64,000 nucleotides of DNA from Pseudoxanthomonas kalamensis DSM 18571 (GTDB lineage: Bacteria; Pseudomonadota; Gammaproteobacteria; Xanthomonadales; Xanthomonadaceae), in NCBI RefSeq assembly GCF_010211745.1, contig NZ_PDWQ01000005.1:1-64000 (forward strand). The letters are read 5' to 3'. Shown here one piece after another: positions 10,287 through 18,832 of the stretch; position 1 is the stretch's first letter, and the number at the start of each line of letters is the position of its first letter. Both the position numbers and the translations under genes were made by a program. The notes under the pieces were generated by a model. It was not told where the DNA came from, searched no databases, and saw only the letters and a list, made by a program, of their open reading frames with translations.

Positions 10287-10841
10287 ATGAGCGTGCAGTC
10301 GAGCATGTCCAAACGTCTCCCTCCCTGGCACGAGCACATCCGCCTGCCGAGCGGTCGCGAACTGCTCATCCGGCCGATCCGGCCCGAGGACGCCGGCCCG
10401 ATCCAGGGCAGTTTTTCGCTGCTCGGGCCGGAAGAAGTCCGCCACCGTTTCCTGCAGACGCTGCAGGAACTGACCCCGGAGATGGCGCAGCGCCTGTGCC
10501 AGCCGAACCCGAAAAGCGAATTCGCCCTGGTCGCGGCCGAACCCTTGCCGCCGGGCGAAGCACTGATCGGCGCGGTGGCGCGGGCCTCGCTGGTGCCGCG
10601 CACCCGCGATGCCGAATTCGCCATCCTGGTCAGCCGCTTCATCGCCGGCCAGGGCCTGGGCCGCAAGCTGATGCAGAAACTGGTCAAGTGGGCCAAGGGC
10701 ATGAAGCTGGACTACCTGCAGGGCAGCGTGCTGGACAGCAACCAGCCGATGCTGCAACTGGCCGACTCGCTGGGCTTCCGCCGCCAGCCGCAGGACGGCG
10801 CGCCAGGTCTGGTGCGGGTGGTGCTGGACCTGAACGAATAG
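10287..10841 (+). CDS. GNAT family N-acetyltransferase, PatZ C-terminal domain-like
   Basis: 184 residues. The start is MSVQSSMSKRLPPWHEHIRL; an internal ATG six codons in is an alternative. The sequence LLIRPIRPEDAGPIQGSFSLLGPEEVRHRF (given here in pieces: IRPIRPEDA and LGPEEVRHRF) resembles the GNAT domain of PatZ/Pat protein lysine acetyltransferases, which carry RPI.PEDA and L..EsvyyRF. The acetyl-CoA loop is GQGLGRKLMQKLVKWAKG (about 120-137), followed by SVLDSNQPMLQLADSLGF. The large acyl-CoA synthetase domain of full PatZ is absent, so this is a stand-alone GNAT. It may acetylate protein lysines, but this is only inference. Confidence 0.82.
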   Translation: MSVQSSMSKRLPPWHEHIRLPSGRELLIRPIRPEDAGPIQGSFSLLGPEEVRHRFLQTLQELTPEMAQRLCQPNPKSEFALVAAEPLPPGEALIGAVARASLVPRTRDAEFAILVSRFIAGQGLGRKLMQKLVKWAKGMKLDYLQGSVLDSNQPMLQLADSLGFRRQPQDGAPGLVRVVLDLNE

Positions 10842-10920
10842 GCCGTCGCCGCGGGCGGCCGTTAAAATGTCCGACTTCGCGCTGGGCACGCCCGTGTCCG
10901 GCGCTGCCGTTGTTTTGCGC

Positions 10921-13900
10921 ATGAGCCGAATGAACCGATCCGCCTTTCCCTTCGACGCCCTGTCCCCCCCGCCGCTGCCGCGCGGCAGCCAGACCCGCGC
11001 CTGGTGGAAGGCGCCAGCCTCGCCGACGGCGCTGGCATGGCACGCGATCCGCGCTGCCCGCGCGCATGCCGCGCCGCTGCTGCTGGTGGCGCGCGACAAC
11101 CACGGCGCGCACCAGTTGGAATCGGACCTGCACACCCTGCTCGGTGGCGACCCCGCGCTGCCGGTACTGGCCTTCCCGGACTGGGAAACCCTGCCCTACG
11201 ACCGCTTCAGCCCGCACCCGGACATCATTTCGCAGCGCCTTGCGACCCTGCACCGATTGCCGACGCTGGCGCGCGGCATCGTCATCGTACCGGTGCAGAC
11301 CCTGATGCAGCGCCTGCCGCCGCTGTCCTACGTGGTCGGCGGCAGCTTCGACTACCGCCTCGGTCAGACCCTGGATTTCGACGCCGAGAAGCGGCGGCTG
11401 GAATCGGCCGGCTACCGCCATGTGCCGCAGGTGCTGGACCCGGGCGACTTCGCCGTGCGCGGCGGCCTGCTGGACGTCTATCCGATGGGCAGCGACACCC
11501 CCCTGCGGCTGGAACTGCTGGACGACAGCATCGATTCGATTCGCGCCTTCGACCCGGAAAGCCAGCGTTCGTTGCATGCGCTGGACACCGTGCAGCTGCT
11601 GCCGGGACGCGAGGTGCCACTGGACGAGGCTTCGCTGGAACGCGCGATGGAGCAGCTGCGCGAGCGCTTCGACCTGGATACCCGCCGCAGCGCGCTGTAC
11701 CAGGACCTGAAGTCGGGTCTGGCCCCGGCCGGTATCGAGTACTACCTGCCGCTGTTCTTCGACACCACCGCCAGCCTGTTCGATTACCTCGGCGAAGGCG
11801 CGCTACCGCTGCTGTCCGATGGCGTCGACGAAGCCGCCGAAGCGTTCTGGGCGCAGACCCGCAATCGCCACGAGCAGCGCCGACACGACATCGAACACCC
11901 GCTGCTGCCGCCGGATGCGCTGTACCTGCCGCCGGACGCGCTGCGCCAGCGGCTCAACCGCGGCCTGCGAATCGAAGTCTGTGCCACCGGCCACCCGCGT
12001 CACGACGAAGCGCAGGCGCTGGGCGACCAACCCGCCGCTTCGCTTCCGCTCGCGGTCAAGGACGCAGCTCCCGGCGCGGCGCTGAAATCCTTCCTGGACA
12101 GTTATCGCGGCCGCGTGCTGATCGCCGCCGATTCGCCCGGCCGCCGCGAGGCGCTGCTGGAAGTACTGCAGGCGGCGGAACTGAAACCTCAGCTTGTCGA
12201 AAGCTTCTCCGCTTTTGTTCGTCATCCCGGCGCAAGCCGGGATGACGGCACGACGGCCGACGATGTCCGCTTCGCCATCGCCGTGTCACCGCTGGAAGAC
12301 GGCTTCGCCGTCGACGACCCGCAGATCGCAGTGCTGACCGAGCGTCAGCTGTTCCCGGAACGCGCCACCCAGCCCAATCGGCGCCGACGCAGCGGACGTG
12401 AACCGGAAGCGATCATCCGCGACCTCGGCGAACTGGCCGAAGGGGCGCCGATCGTGCACGAGGACCACGGCGTCGGCCGCTACCGCGGGCTGATGACGAT
12501 GGATGTCGGCGGCCTGCCCGGCGAGTTCCTCGAAATCGAATACGCCAAGGGCGACCGCCTGTACGTGCCGGTCGCGCAGTTGCACCTGATCAGCCGCTAT
12601 TCCGGCGCCAGCGAAGACACCGCGCCGCTGCATTCGCTCGGCGGCGAGGCCTGGAGCAAGGCCAGGAAGAAGGCGCAGCAGAAGGTCCGCGACGTGGCCG
12701 CCGAACTGCTGGAAATCCAGGCACGCCGCCAGGCCCGCGCCGGTCTGGCGCTGCCGCTGGACCGGGCGATGTACGAACCGTTCGCCGCCGCCTTCCCGTT
12801 CGAGGAAACGCCCGACCAGCACGCCGCCATCGAGTCGGTACTGCGCGACCTGCAATCCAGCCAGCCGATGGACCGGGTGGTCTGCGGCGATGTCGGTTTT
12901 GGCAAGACCGAAGTCGCCGTCCGCGCCGCGTTCGCCGCCGCCAGCGCCGGCAAGCAGGTCGCGGTGCTGGTGCCGACCACCCTGCTGGCCGAGCAGCACT
13001 ACCGCAATTTCCGCGACCGCTTCGCCGACTGGCCGCTCAAGGTGGAAGTGCTGTCGCGCTTCAAGACGCCCAAGGAGATCAAGGCCGAACTGGCGCGATT
13101 GGCCGAGGGCAAGCTGGACGTGATCGTCGGCACCCACCGGCTGCTGCAGGCGGACGTGAAGTTCGCCGACCTGGGGCTGGTCATCGTCGACGAGGAACAA
13201 CGCTTCGGCGTGCGCCAGAAGGAGGCGCTGAAGGCATTGCGCGCCGAAGTGCACCTGCTGACCCTGACCGCCACCCCGATCCCGCGCACGCTGAACATGG
13301 CGATGGCCGGGCTGCGCGACCTGTCGATCATCGCCACCCCGCCGGCCAACCGGCTGGCGGTGCAGACCTTCGTCAGCGCCTGGGACACCGCCCTGCTGAA
13401 GGAAGCCTTCCAGCGCGAGCTGGCGCGCGGCGGCCAGGTGTATTTCCTGCACAACGACGTCGAAAGCATCGGCCGCATGCAGCGCGATCTGCAGGAGCTG
13501 GTGCCCGAGGCGCGAATCGGCGTGGCCCACGGGCAGATGCCCGAGCGCGAGCTGGAGCAGGTCATGCTGGGCTTCCAGAAGCAGCGCTTCAATGTGCTGC
13601 TGTGCACGACGATCATCGAGTCGGGCATCGACATTCCCAACGCCAACACCATCATCATGAACCGCGCCGACAAGTTCGGCCTGGCCCAGTTGCACCAATT
13701 GCGCGGTCGGGTCGGCCGTTCGCATCACCGCGCCTATGCCTACCTGCTGGTGCCCGACCAGCGCAGCATCACCGCCGACGCGCAGCGCCGGCTGGAAGCC
13801 ATCGCCTCGATGGACGAGCTGGGCGCGGGCTTCACCCTGGCCACCCACGATCTGGAAATCCGCGGCGCTGGCGAACTGCTCGGCGAAGACCAGAGCGGGC

Positions 13901-14448
13901 AGATGGCCGAGATCGGCTTCAGCCTGTACACCGAACTGCTGGAACGCGCGGTGCGCAGCATCAAGCAGGGCAAGCTGCCGGACGCCGACGCCGGCGAGGA
14001 TAGCCGTGGCGCCGAAGTCGAACTGCACCTGCCGGCACTGATCCCGGAAGACTACCTGCCCGACGTGCACACCCGACTGACGCTGTACAAGCGCATCAGC
14101 GGCGCCCGCGATGTCGAGGAACTGCGCGAGTTGCAGGTGGAAATGATCGACCGCTTCGGCCTGCTGCCGGAACCGGCGAAAAACCTGTTCACGGTGGCCG
14201 AACTGAAGCAGTCAGCCACTGCGCTGGGCATGCGCAAGCTGGAACTGGGCGAGAACGGCGGCCGCATCGTGTTCGAATCCAAGCCGGACATCGACCCGAT
14301 GACCCTAATCCAGATGATCCAGAAGCAACCGCGCATCTACGCGATGGACGGCCCCGACAAACTGAAGATCCGCCTCCCCCTGCCCGAACCTGTCGACCGC
14401 CTCAACGCCGCCCGCGGCTTGCTGGCGGCGTTGGCCAAGGGTGGCTGA
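10921..14448 (+). CDS. mfd: Transcription-repair coupling factor
   Basis: 1175 residues from the ATG at 10921; a start 9 bases downstream (MNRSAFPF) is equally plausible and the frame is open to 10867. Mfd displaces stalled RNA polymerase and recruits UvrA. Domain order: UvrB-homology region (about 20-350) with FPDWETLPYDRFSPHP, RNA-polymerase-interaction (CarD-like) domain with VHEDHGVGRYRGL (about 512-524), RecG-like translocase with GDVGFGKTEVA (about 656-666) and DEEQRFG, TATPIPRTL, then the helicase C half and the TRCF C-terminal domain. A perfect palindromic repeat lies in frame near residues 434-443 and encodes RHPGASRDDG, in the region between the UvrB-like part and the CarD-like part. 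Confidence 0.97.
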   Translation: MSRMNRSAFPFDALSPPPLPRGSQTRAWWKAPASPTALAWHAIRAARAHAAPLLLVARDNHGAHQLESDLHTLLGGDPALPVLAFPDWETLPYDRFSPHPDIISQRLATLHRLPTLARGIVIVPVQTLMQRLPPLSYVVGGSFDYRLGQTLDFDAEKRRLESAGYRHVPQVLDPGDFAVRGGLLDVYPMGSDTPLRLELLDDSIDSIRAFDPESQRSLHALDTVQLLPGREVPLDEASLERAMEQLRERFDLDTRRSALYQDLKSGLAPAGIEYYLPLFFDTTASLFDYLGEGALPLLSDGVDEAAEAFWAQTRNRHEQRRHDIEHPLLPPDALYLPPDALRQRLNRGLRIEVCATGHPRHDEAQALGDQPAASLPLAVKDAAPGAALKSFLDSYRGRVLIAADSPGRREALLEVLQAAELKPQLVESFSAFVRHPGASRDDGTTADDVRFAIAVSPLEDGFAVDDPQIAVLTERQLFPERATQPNRRRRSGREPEAIIRDLGELAEGAPIVHEDHGVGRYRGLMTMDVGGLPGEFLEIEYAKGDRLYVPVAQLHLISRYSGASEDTAPLHSLGGEAWSKARKKAQQKVRDVAAELLEIQARRQARAGLALPLDRAMYEPFAAAFPFEETPDQHAAIESVLRDLQSSQPMDRVVCGDVGFGKTEVAVRAAFAAASAGKQVAVLVPTTLLAEQHYRNFRDRFADWPLKVEVLSRFKTPKEIKAELARLAEGKLDVIVGTHRLLQADVKFADLGLVIVDEEQRFGVRQKEALKALRAEVHLLTLTATPIPRTLNMAMAGLRDLSIIATPPANRLAVQTFVSAWDTALLKEAFQRELARGGQVYFLHNDVESIGRMQRDLQELVPEARIGVAHGQMPERELEQVMLGFQKQRFNVLLCTTIIESGIDIPNANTIIMNRADKFGLAQLHQLRGRVGRSHHRAYAYLLVPDQRSITADAQRRLEAIASMDELGAGFTLATHDLEIRGAGELLGEDQSGQMAEIGFSLYTELLERAVRSIKQGKLPDADAGEDSRGAEVELHLPALIPEDYLPDVHTRLTLYKRISGARDVEELRELQVEMIDRFGLLPEPAKNLFTVAELKQSATALGMRKLELGENGGRIVFESKPDIDPMTLIQMIQKQPRIYAMDGPDKLKIRLPLPEPVDRLNAARGLLAALAKGG
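12220..12247. repeat. Palindromic repeat inside mfd (12-bp stem, 4-bp loop)
   Basis: The arms CGTCATCCCGGC (12220-12231) and GCCGGGATGACG (12236-12247) are perfectly complementary, with loop GCAA. The sequence belongs to the same family as the intergenic copies at 43034 and 43405 (CGTCATTCCCGCG type). It is read through in frame as part of mfd and gives the peptide RHPGASRDDG. Confidence 0.88.
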
Positions 14449-14473
14449 GCCTACCCGGGCCGCAGCATATGGC

Positions 14474-14532
14474 GGCGAGCCAGGGCCCACCCTACGCCAG
14501 CCGGGAAAGTGTAGGGCGGGCTCAAGCCCGCC
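14474..14532. repeat. Inverted pair of GTAGGGCGGGC-type repeats
   Basis: Two short GC-rich repeats in opposite orientation: left unit 14474-14495 (reads GTAGGGTGGGCCCTGGCTCG on the minus strand) and right unit 14511-14532 (GTAGGGCGGGCTCAAGCCCG on the plus strand). The same family recurs between pheS and pheT. It lies 25 bases after the mfd stop and may act as a BIME-like element or transcript end. The rest of the 14449-14656 gap holds no recognisable gene. Confidence 0.75.
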
Positions 14533-14656
14533 TTGCGAGTTAACCACCACGGCAATGGACGTACACCGCTGGCAATCCACCGTCCGGGGCTCGTCAGGGA
14601 GGCGCGACTGCCGTTCAGCGGTAGACTCAAATAAATCTTGGCAGATGGGGAACTGC

Positions 14657-15346
14657 ATGGACTGGATCAATCCACTAGCAACCGTGGCCGCATCGTTTGC
14701 CGGCGCATGGGCAGCGTTCAAGCTGCAATCCACACAGCAGAAGAATGAAGAAGTTCAGAAGAACATTACAGCCGCCAATCGCACTCTATTGACGCTCATG
14801 CAGCAGGTCAATGAACTCAAGCTATTCCAGATTGACCAACTTGACCCCTACCGGGAAAGTCCGGCAAGGCACATTCAAATTCTGCCTACGCTTCCCTACA
14901 GTACGGAATCTCTAAAGTTTGACTTTCAGTCCCTTTCGTTTTTCAACACTAAAGGCGGATTTCAAATCTTATTTGAATTGAGCGTAGAAGAAAGACGCTA
15001 CATTGAAGCTCTGAAGGCGATCAACGAACGATCCCTAATGATGCGCGACTCAATACACCCTATGCTAATTGCTGCCGGCTTTGATGAAAAATCGCTCTAC
15101 TCAAAAGATGACTACTTGAACGCACTTGGCGAATCCCTTTACATGCAGCTAAAGAGACTGACTAATCAAGTCTATTACCATGTAGATAGAACAATAGACT
15201 CGATCTATGAAATGAATGAAAGATTCAAAACAGAAACAAAAAAGAAGTACCCAAAAGCCACATTGGTCAACTTTGAATTTGCATCTGACGTTCAGCAGCA
15301 AAAGCAGTCGGACTCCCTCAAATATGGTGACCCTGACCAGGATTAG
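14657..15346 (+). CDS. Orphan membrane-anchored coiled-coil protein, AT-rich
   Basis: 229 residues from the ATG at 14657, chosen because GGGGA lies 6-7 bases upstream; an ATG at 14645 is possible, and the frame runs open to 14441. The N-terminal hydrophobic stretch NPLATVAASFAGAWAAF (about 4-20) is a probable membrane anchor. It is followed by a polar helical segment (QKNEEVQKNITAANRTLLTL) likely to form a coiled coil, then a mixed alpha/beta region with no motif I recognise. Base composition is much more AT-rich than the surroundings, with codons such as AAA, ATT and TTT frequent, which suggests recent transfer. It is flanked by inverted repeats on both sides. Function unknown; a phage-defence or cell-cell competition role is possible but unsupported. 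Confidence 0.72.
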   Translation: MDWINPLATVAASFAGAWAAFKLQSTQQKNEEVQKNITAANRTLLTLMQQVNELKLFQIDQLDPYRESPARHIQILPTLPYSTESLKFDFQSLSFFNTKGGFQILFELSVEERRYIEALKAINERSLMMRDSIHPMLIAAGFDEKSLYSKDDYLNALGESLYMQLKRLTNQVYYHVDRTIDSIYEMNERFKTETKKKYPKATLVNFEFASDVQQQKQSDSLKYGDPDQD

Positions 15347-15420
15347 CAGATACCCGTACGCAGCGATGCGACCTGCCCTGGACCTGGGATATTCGGACTA
15401 GTAGAAACTTGAGAGGCCCA

Positions 15421-15530
15421 TAGGTTGGGGTGAGCCTGCGAACCCCAACATGCAGACAGCAGGCATAGCAGATGGCCCAACTGTCGACAGGGCGATGTGG
15501 TGTTGGGGTTCGCAGGCTCACCCCAACCTA
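15421..15530. repeat. Perfect 30-bp inverted repeat with 50-bp spacer
   Basis: The left arm 15421-15450 (TAGGTTGGGGTGAGCCTGCG, then AACCCCAACA) is the exact reverse complement of the right arm 15501-15530. Each arm is itself imperfectly palindromic (TTGGGG near one end, CCCCAA near the other), as in REP elements of this bacterial group. It sits between the 3' ends of the AT-rich gene and tsaB, where it could terminate transcription from both sides. There is no transposase between or near the arms. Confidence 0.9.
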
Positions 15531-15544
15531 TGCAGTCATGTGGC

Positions 15545-16258
15545 CTAAAGTTTGTTCGCCCGCTGCGCCTGCTGTTCAGCCAGGGTCAGAGCGACGTTGT
15601 TGCGCAGGTAAGCGGGTTCCAGTTTGTCGGCCGGGAGAGCTTCGCCGCGGGCGAAGGCGGTGGCGGCCAGCCGGGCGACATCAGCGGCGTGCGGCAGGGC
15701 CGTGCTGTCGATGCGGCTGAAGCGCGGGGCCAGTTTCGTTTGCAGGATGCCTTCGCCGGCCGCGAAGCCGGTGCCGACGCCGATCCAGCCATCGTCCTCA
15801 CCGGGCAGGACATGGTCGGTCGGGGCGATCACGACCTCGTTCCCCTGCCCCTGCGGTTCGCCGCCTTCGACATGGAAGGTCGCCGCGTAGATTTCGCCCA
15901 TCCGCGCGTCGATGGCGGCCAGGATGCGACTACCCTCGAACATTTCGGCCATGCCCCGCATGGCCAGCGCGCGCAACGTGGATACCGGCAACACCGGCAG
16001 GTCCAGCGCCAGCGCGATGCCCTGCGCCAGCGCCACGCCGAGACGAACGCCAGTGAAGGCGCCGGGGCCGCGGCCAACGGCGACCGCGTCCAGTTGCGCG
16101 CGGGCGATACCGGCGTCGGCCAGCAAGGCCTCGGCCCACGGCAGCGCCAGTTCGGCATGGCGGCGTGGCGCGACCTCGAAGCGCTCGCGCACCTCACCGT
16201 CCAGCCACAGCGCTACCGAACAGCCTTCGGTGGAGGTTTCAAAAGCGAGCAGCCGCAT
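15545..16258 (-). CDS. tsaB: tRNA threonylcarbamoyladenosine biosynthesis protein TsaB
   Basis: 237 residues. It starts MRLLAFETSTEGCSVALWLDG, the conserved ASKHA-fold opening of TsaB/YeaZ. The GRGPGAFTGVRLGVALAQGI block (about 62-81) is the family signature. TsaB has no enzymatic site of its own: it pairs with TsaD and TsaE to make t6A37 in ANN-decoding tRNAs. The start lies inside the 3' end of the helicase gene (20-base overlap), and the yoaA-tsaB adjacency is the same as in E. coli. The frame is open upstream of the chosen ATG, but that part is shadow coding. Confidence 0.94.
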   Translation of the reverse strand: MRLLAFETSTEGCSVALWLDGEVRERFEVAPRRHAELALPWAEALLADAGIARAQLDAVAVGRGPGAFTGVRLGVALAQGIALALDLPVLPVSTLRALAMRGMAEMFEGSRILAAIDARMGEIYAATFHVEGGEPQGQGNEVVIAPTDHVLPGEDDGWIGVGTGFAAGEGILQTKLAPRFSRIDSTALPHAADVARLAATAFARGEALPADKLEPAYLRNNVALTLAEQQAQRANKL

Positions 16259-18311
16259 ACCAGTCGTCTTCCTCGGGTTCGGTCGTGGTGATCGGGGCAT
16301 CCAGCGTTTGCGCATCGGCGCCGAAGAACGCGGCCACCTCGCCCAGGTCGCGGGTGCGGGCGAATGGCGGCAGCGAGTCCATGAACACCCGGCCATAGGA
16401 TTTCTGGTCCAGCCGCGGGTCGGCCAGCACCAGCACGCCGCGGTCGGTTTCGCTGCGGATCAGCCGGCCCACGCCCTGCTTCAGCGCGATCACCGCCTGC
16501 GGCAGTTGTTCGTCGCGGAACGGGTTGCCGCCGGAACGACGAATCGCGTCCAGCCGCGCCTCGAACACCGGGTCATCCGGTGCGGCGAACGGCAGCTTGT
16601 CGATGGCGACCACGCTGAGCGCCTCGCCGACCACGTCCACGCCTTCACGGAAGCTGGCCGTGCCCAGCAGCACGCCGTTGCCGGACTCGCGGAAATGCTG
16701 CAGCAGGGCCGCGCGCGGCATCTCGCCCTGCACGAACAAGGGCCAGGCTTCGTCGCGCAGCGCTTCGGCGGCTTCGCGCAGGGCGCGATGCGAGGCGAAC
16801 AGCAGGAAGGCGCGACCGCCGGACGCCTGCAGCACCGGCTTCAGCGCGGCGACCAGGGCGCGGGTGTAGTCGCGCGAATTCGGCTCCGGCAATCCGGCAG
16901 GCTGGTAGCACAGCGCCTGCCGCGACCATTCGAACGGGCTGGGCTGCAGCAGGGTCTGCGGATCGTCCAGGCCCAGCCGCAGCGCAAGATGGTCGAAGCG
17001 CTCGCCCACGGCCAGCGTGGCCGAAGTGAATACCCAGGCCGCGCGCGACTGTTCGCGGTGTGTGCGCAGCGGTCCGGACACGTCGAGCGGCGTGCGTTGG
17101 CAGCGGAAGCCGCGCGTGGTCAGTTCGTACCAGTACACGTCCTGGTCGGGGTCAGTGGCGGCTTCGGCGACTGCCTGCGTTTCGTCCGGCTCCGCGTCGT
17201 TTGCATCTTCCACGGCATCCGCATCTTCCGGCGCCTGGCCCAGCCATCGACGCAGGCGGCCGACGATGTCGACGTTGCGCGCCGCGCAGGCATCGAGGCC
17301 GGGCGAGGCCTCGGTCAGCGGCGCCAGCGCCTCGCGCAGCTGCGCCAATGCCTCCAGCAGCGCATCGAAGCCTTCGCGCACCTCCGGCTTGGCCAGTGCG
17401 CGTTCGCGGGTGCCGCGCGCCGGCAAGCCTTCCAGATTGGCGCGCAGTTCGCGCAACGCCTGTTCCAGCGTGCGGACCGGCGGCTGCAGCGCCGCCAGTG
17501 CGCCGGGTACGTTGTGGCATTCGCTCAGGCAGTCGCGCGCCAGTTCCTGCAGCGGCCGCATGCCGAAGCCTTCGCCGAAGAAGTTGGCGGCCAGTTCCGG
17601 CAGCTGGTGCGCCTCGTCGATGACGAAGGCCTGCGCGCCGGGGAGGATTTCGCCAAAGCCTTCCTGCTTCAACGCCAGGTCGGCCAGCAGCAAGTGGTGA
17701 TTGACCACCACCAGATCGGCGGCCTGCGCGCGCTGACGCGCCTGCACGACGAAGCAATCCTCCCAGAACGGGCATTCGCTGCCGAGGCAGTTGTCGACAG
17801 TGGAGGTGACCAGCGGCAGCAGCGGCGAATCTTCCGGCAGCCCTTCCAGTTCGGCCATGTCGCCGAATTTGGTCCGCCCGCTCCAGGCGACGATGCGCTG
17901 GAACTGGCCGACCTGTTCGCGCGAGGTCAGCCGCGGTTCGCCGCGCGCCTGTTCCAACCGGTAGCGGCACAGGTAGTTGGCCCGCCCTTTCAGCAACGCC
18001 GATTTCAGCCCGGTGCCCAGTGCGTCGCGCACGCGCGGCAGGTCACGGTGGTAGAGCTGGTCCTGCAGGGCGCGGGTGCCGGTGGAGATGATGGTCTTCA
18101 TGCCCGACAGCAGCGCCGGCACCAGGTAGGCGAAGGTCTTGCCGGTGCCGGTGCCGGCTTCGGCCAGCAGGGTTTCGCGCTGCTCGAAGGCCTCGGCAAT
18201 GCTCGCCGCAAGCCGTTGCTGGGCCTGGCGCGGGGAGAAGTTGTCCAGTTGGCTGGCCAGCGCGCCGCCCTGGTCGAGGGCCTCGCGACTGGCGGCGGCG
18301 AGTCGTGACAT
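16239..18311 (-). CDS. yoaA: ATP-dependent DNA helicase, DinG/YoaA family
   Basis: 690 residues of an XPD-like superfamily 2 helicase. Walker A is EAGTGTGKT (51-59); the DEAH box VIDEAHQLPE is near residue 230. Four cysteines expected to hold a 4Fe-4S cluster are seen as LCRYR (about 115), CLGSEC (about 178-183) and EDC (about 187). The C-terminal half has LLFASHRALREAAEALRDEA and GVGRLIRSETDRGVL (motif VI). YoaA-type helicases unwind 5'-3' and repair replication-blocking lesions; in E. coli YoaA works with the holC product chi. The gene upstream of tsaB in E. coli is yoaA, so the YoaA assignment is preferred over DinG. Confidence 0.9.
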   Translation of the reverse strand: MSRLAAASREALDQGGALASQLDNFSPRQAQQRLAASIAEAFEQRETLLAEAGTGTGKTFAYLVPALLSGMKTIISTGTRALQDQLYHRDLPRVRDALGTGLKSALLKGRANYLCRYRLEQARGEPRLTSREQVGQFQRIVAWSGRTKFGDMAELEGLPEDSPLLPLVTSTVDNCLGSECPFWEDCFVVQARQRAQAADLVVVNHHLLLADLALKQEGFGEILPGAQAFVIDEAHQLPELAANFFGEGFGMRPLQELARDCLSECHNVPGALAALQPPVRTLEQALRELRANLEGLPARGTRERALAKPEVREGFDALLEALAQLREALAPLTEASPGLDACAARNVDIVGRLRRWLGQAPEDADAVEDANDAEPDETQAVAEAATDPDQDVYWYELTTRGFRCQRTPLDVSGPLRTHREQSRAAWVFTSATLAVGERFDHLALRLGLDDPQTLLQPSPFEWSRQALCYQPAGLPEPNSRDYTRALVAALKPVLQASGGRAFLLFASHRALREAAEALRDEAWPLFVQGEMPRAALLQHFRESGNGVLLGTASFREGVDVVGEALSVVAIDKLPFAAPDDPVFEARLDAIRRSGGNPFRDEQLPQAVIALKQGVGRLIRSETDRGVLVLADPRLDQKSYGRVFMDSLPPFARTRDLGEVAAFFGADAQTLDAPITTTEPEEDDWYAAARF

Positions 18312-18313
18312 TG

Positions 18314-18832
18314 CTACATTCTAGTCACGCCGGCCACCGTGCAGGCTTGGATCTGCGCATGCGCGGACGCCGCGTTGAGGTCTTCGCCACGGGCCAGCCG
18401 CGCCTGCTCGATCGCCGCCCAGTGCCGCCGGCACAGCGGGCCGACCCGCGAGCCAAGGTCGAAGGCGCGCCGGGCCAGCCGTTCCACCCGCTCGTAGTCG
18501 GCCTGCAGCAGCGCCACTTCGGCACGCTCCTGCAGCACCGCCGGGTCGTCGCCGACGATCAGCAGGGCCTGGTTCAGGGCATTCACGGCAGTTTCGATAT
18601 CGCCTGCGGCCAGCGCCCGCTCCGCGGCCAGCCGCAGGTCTTCCACCTGCGGGTCGCGCAGCGGCTGCACCTGCAATTCGGTGTCCTCGCCGCCACCGGC
18701 TTCGCGCACCGCGACCAGCCGTTGTTGTGGCGATACCGACGGCTCGACCGGCACAGTTACCAAAGACGAACCAGCGCAGGCGCACAGTGCCCACGCCACT
18801 ACAAACCCGCAAACGTACTCTCGCAGCGTCAT
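18314..18832 (-). CDS. Probable lipoprotein with TPR-like repeats
   Basis: 172 residues. The N-terminus MTLREYVCGFVVAWALCACAGSS looks like a lipoprotein signal with LCAC as an atypical lipobox (acylated Cys near residue 19). The middle (about 68-125) has two helix pairs with TPR-type spacing: LAAERALAAGDIETAVNALNQALLI and VLQERAEVALLQADYERVERLARRAF (quoted in part). The start overlaps the mrcB stop (ATGA), so it is translated with PBP1B, and it ends 2 bases before the yoaA start codon. By position it may be an outer-membrane partner of PBP1B, functionally comparable to LpoB, but it has no evident LpoB sequence similarity. Confidence 0.72.
   Translation of the reverse strand: MTLREYVCGFVVAWALCACAGSSLVTVPVEPSVSPQQRLVAVREAGGGEDTELQVQPLRDPQVEDLRLAAERALAAGDIETAVNALNQALLIVGDDPAVLQERAEVALLQADYERVERLARRAFDLGSRVGPLCRRHWAAIEQARLARGEDLNAASAHAQIQACTVAGVTRM

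Noticed and set aside
12286-14070. 594-codon minus-strand open frame opposite mfd
   Set aside because: Gln/His/Gly-rich shadow translation; Mfd translocase motifs are on the plus strand.
14645-14656. Alternative start of the AT-rich gene at 14645 (MGNC)
   Set aside because: The ATG at 14657 has GGGGA at ideal spacing; 14645 has no Shine-Dalgarno. Kept as a secondary possibility only.
15421-15530. Inverted repeat as ends of a small insertion sequence or MITE
   Set aside because: The 50-base centre holds no ORF, no target duplication is visible, and each arm is a REP-like palindrome that recurs as a single unit in this group of bacteria.
15912-18308. Long plus-strand open frame of 798 codons opposite the yoaA helicase
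   Set aside because: Shadow of a GC-rich gene: third-position GC bias removes stops on the opposite strand. The translation is low-complexity Arg/Gln/His-rich with no motif, while the minus strand has clear helicase motifs.
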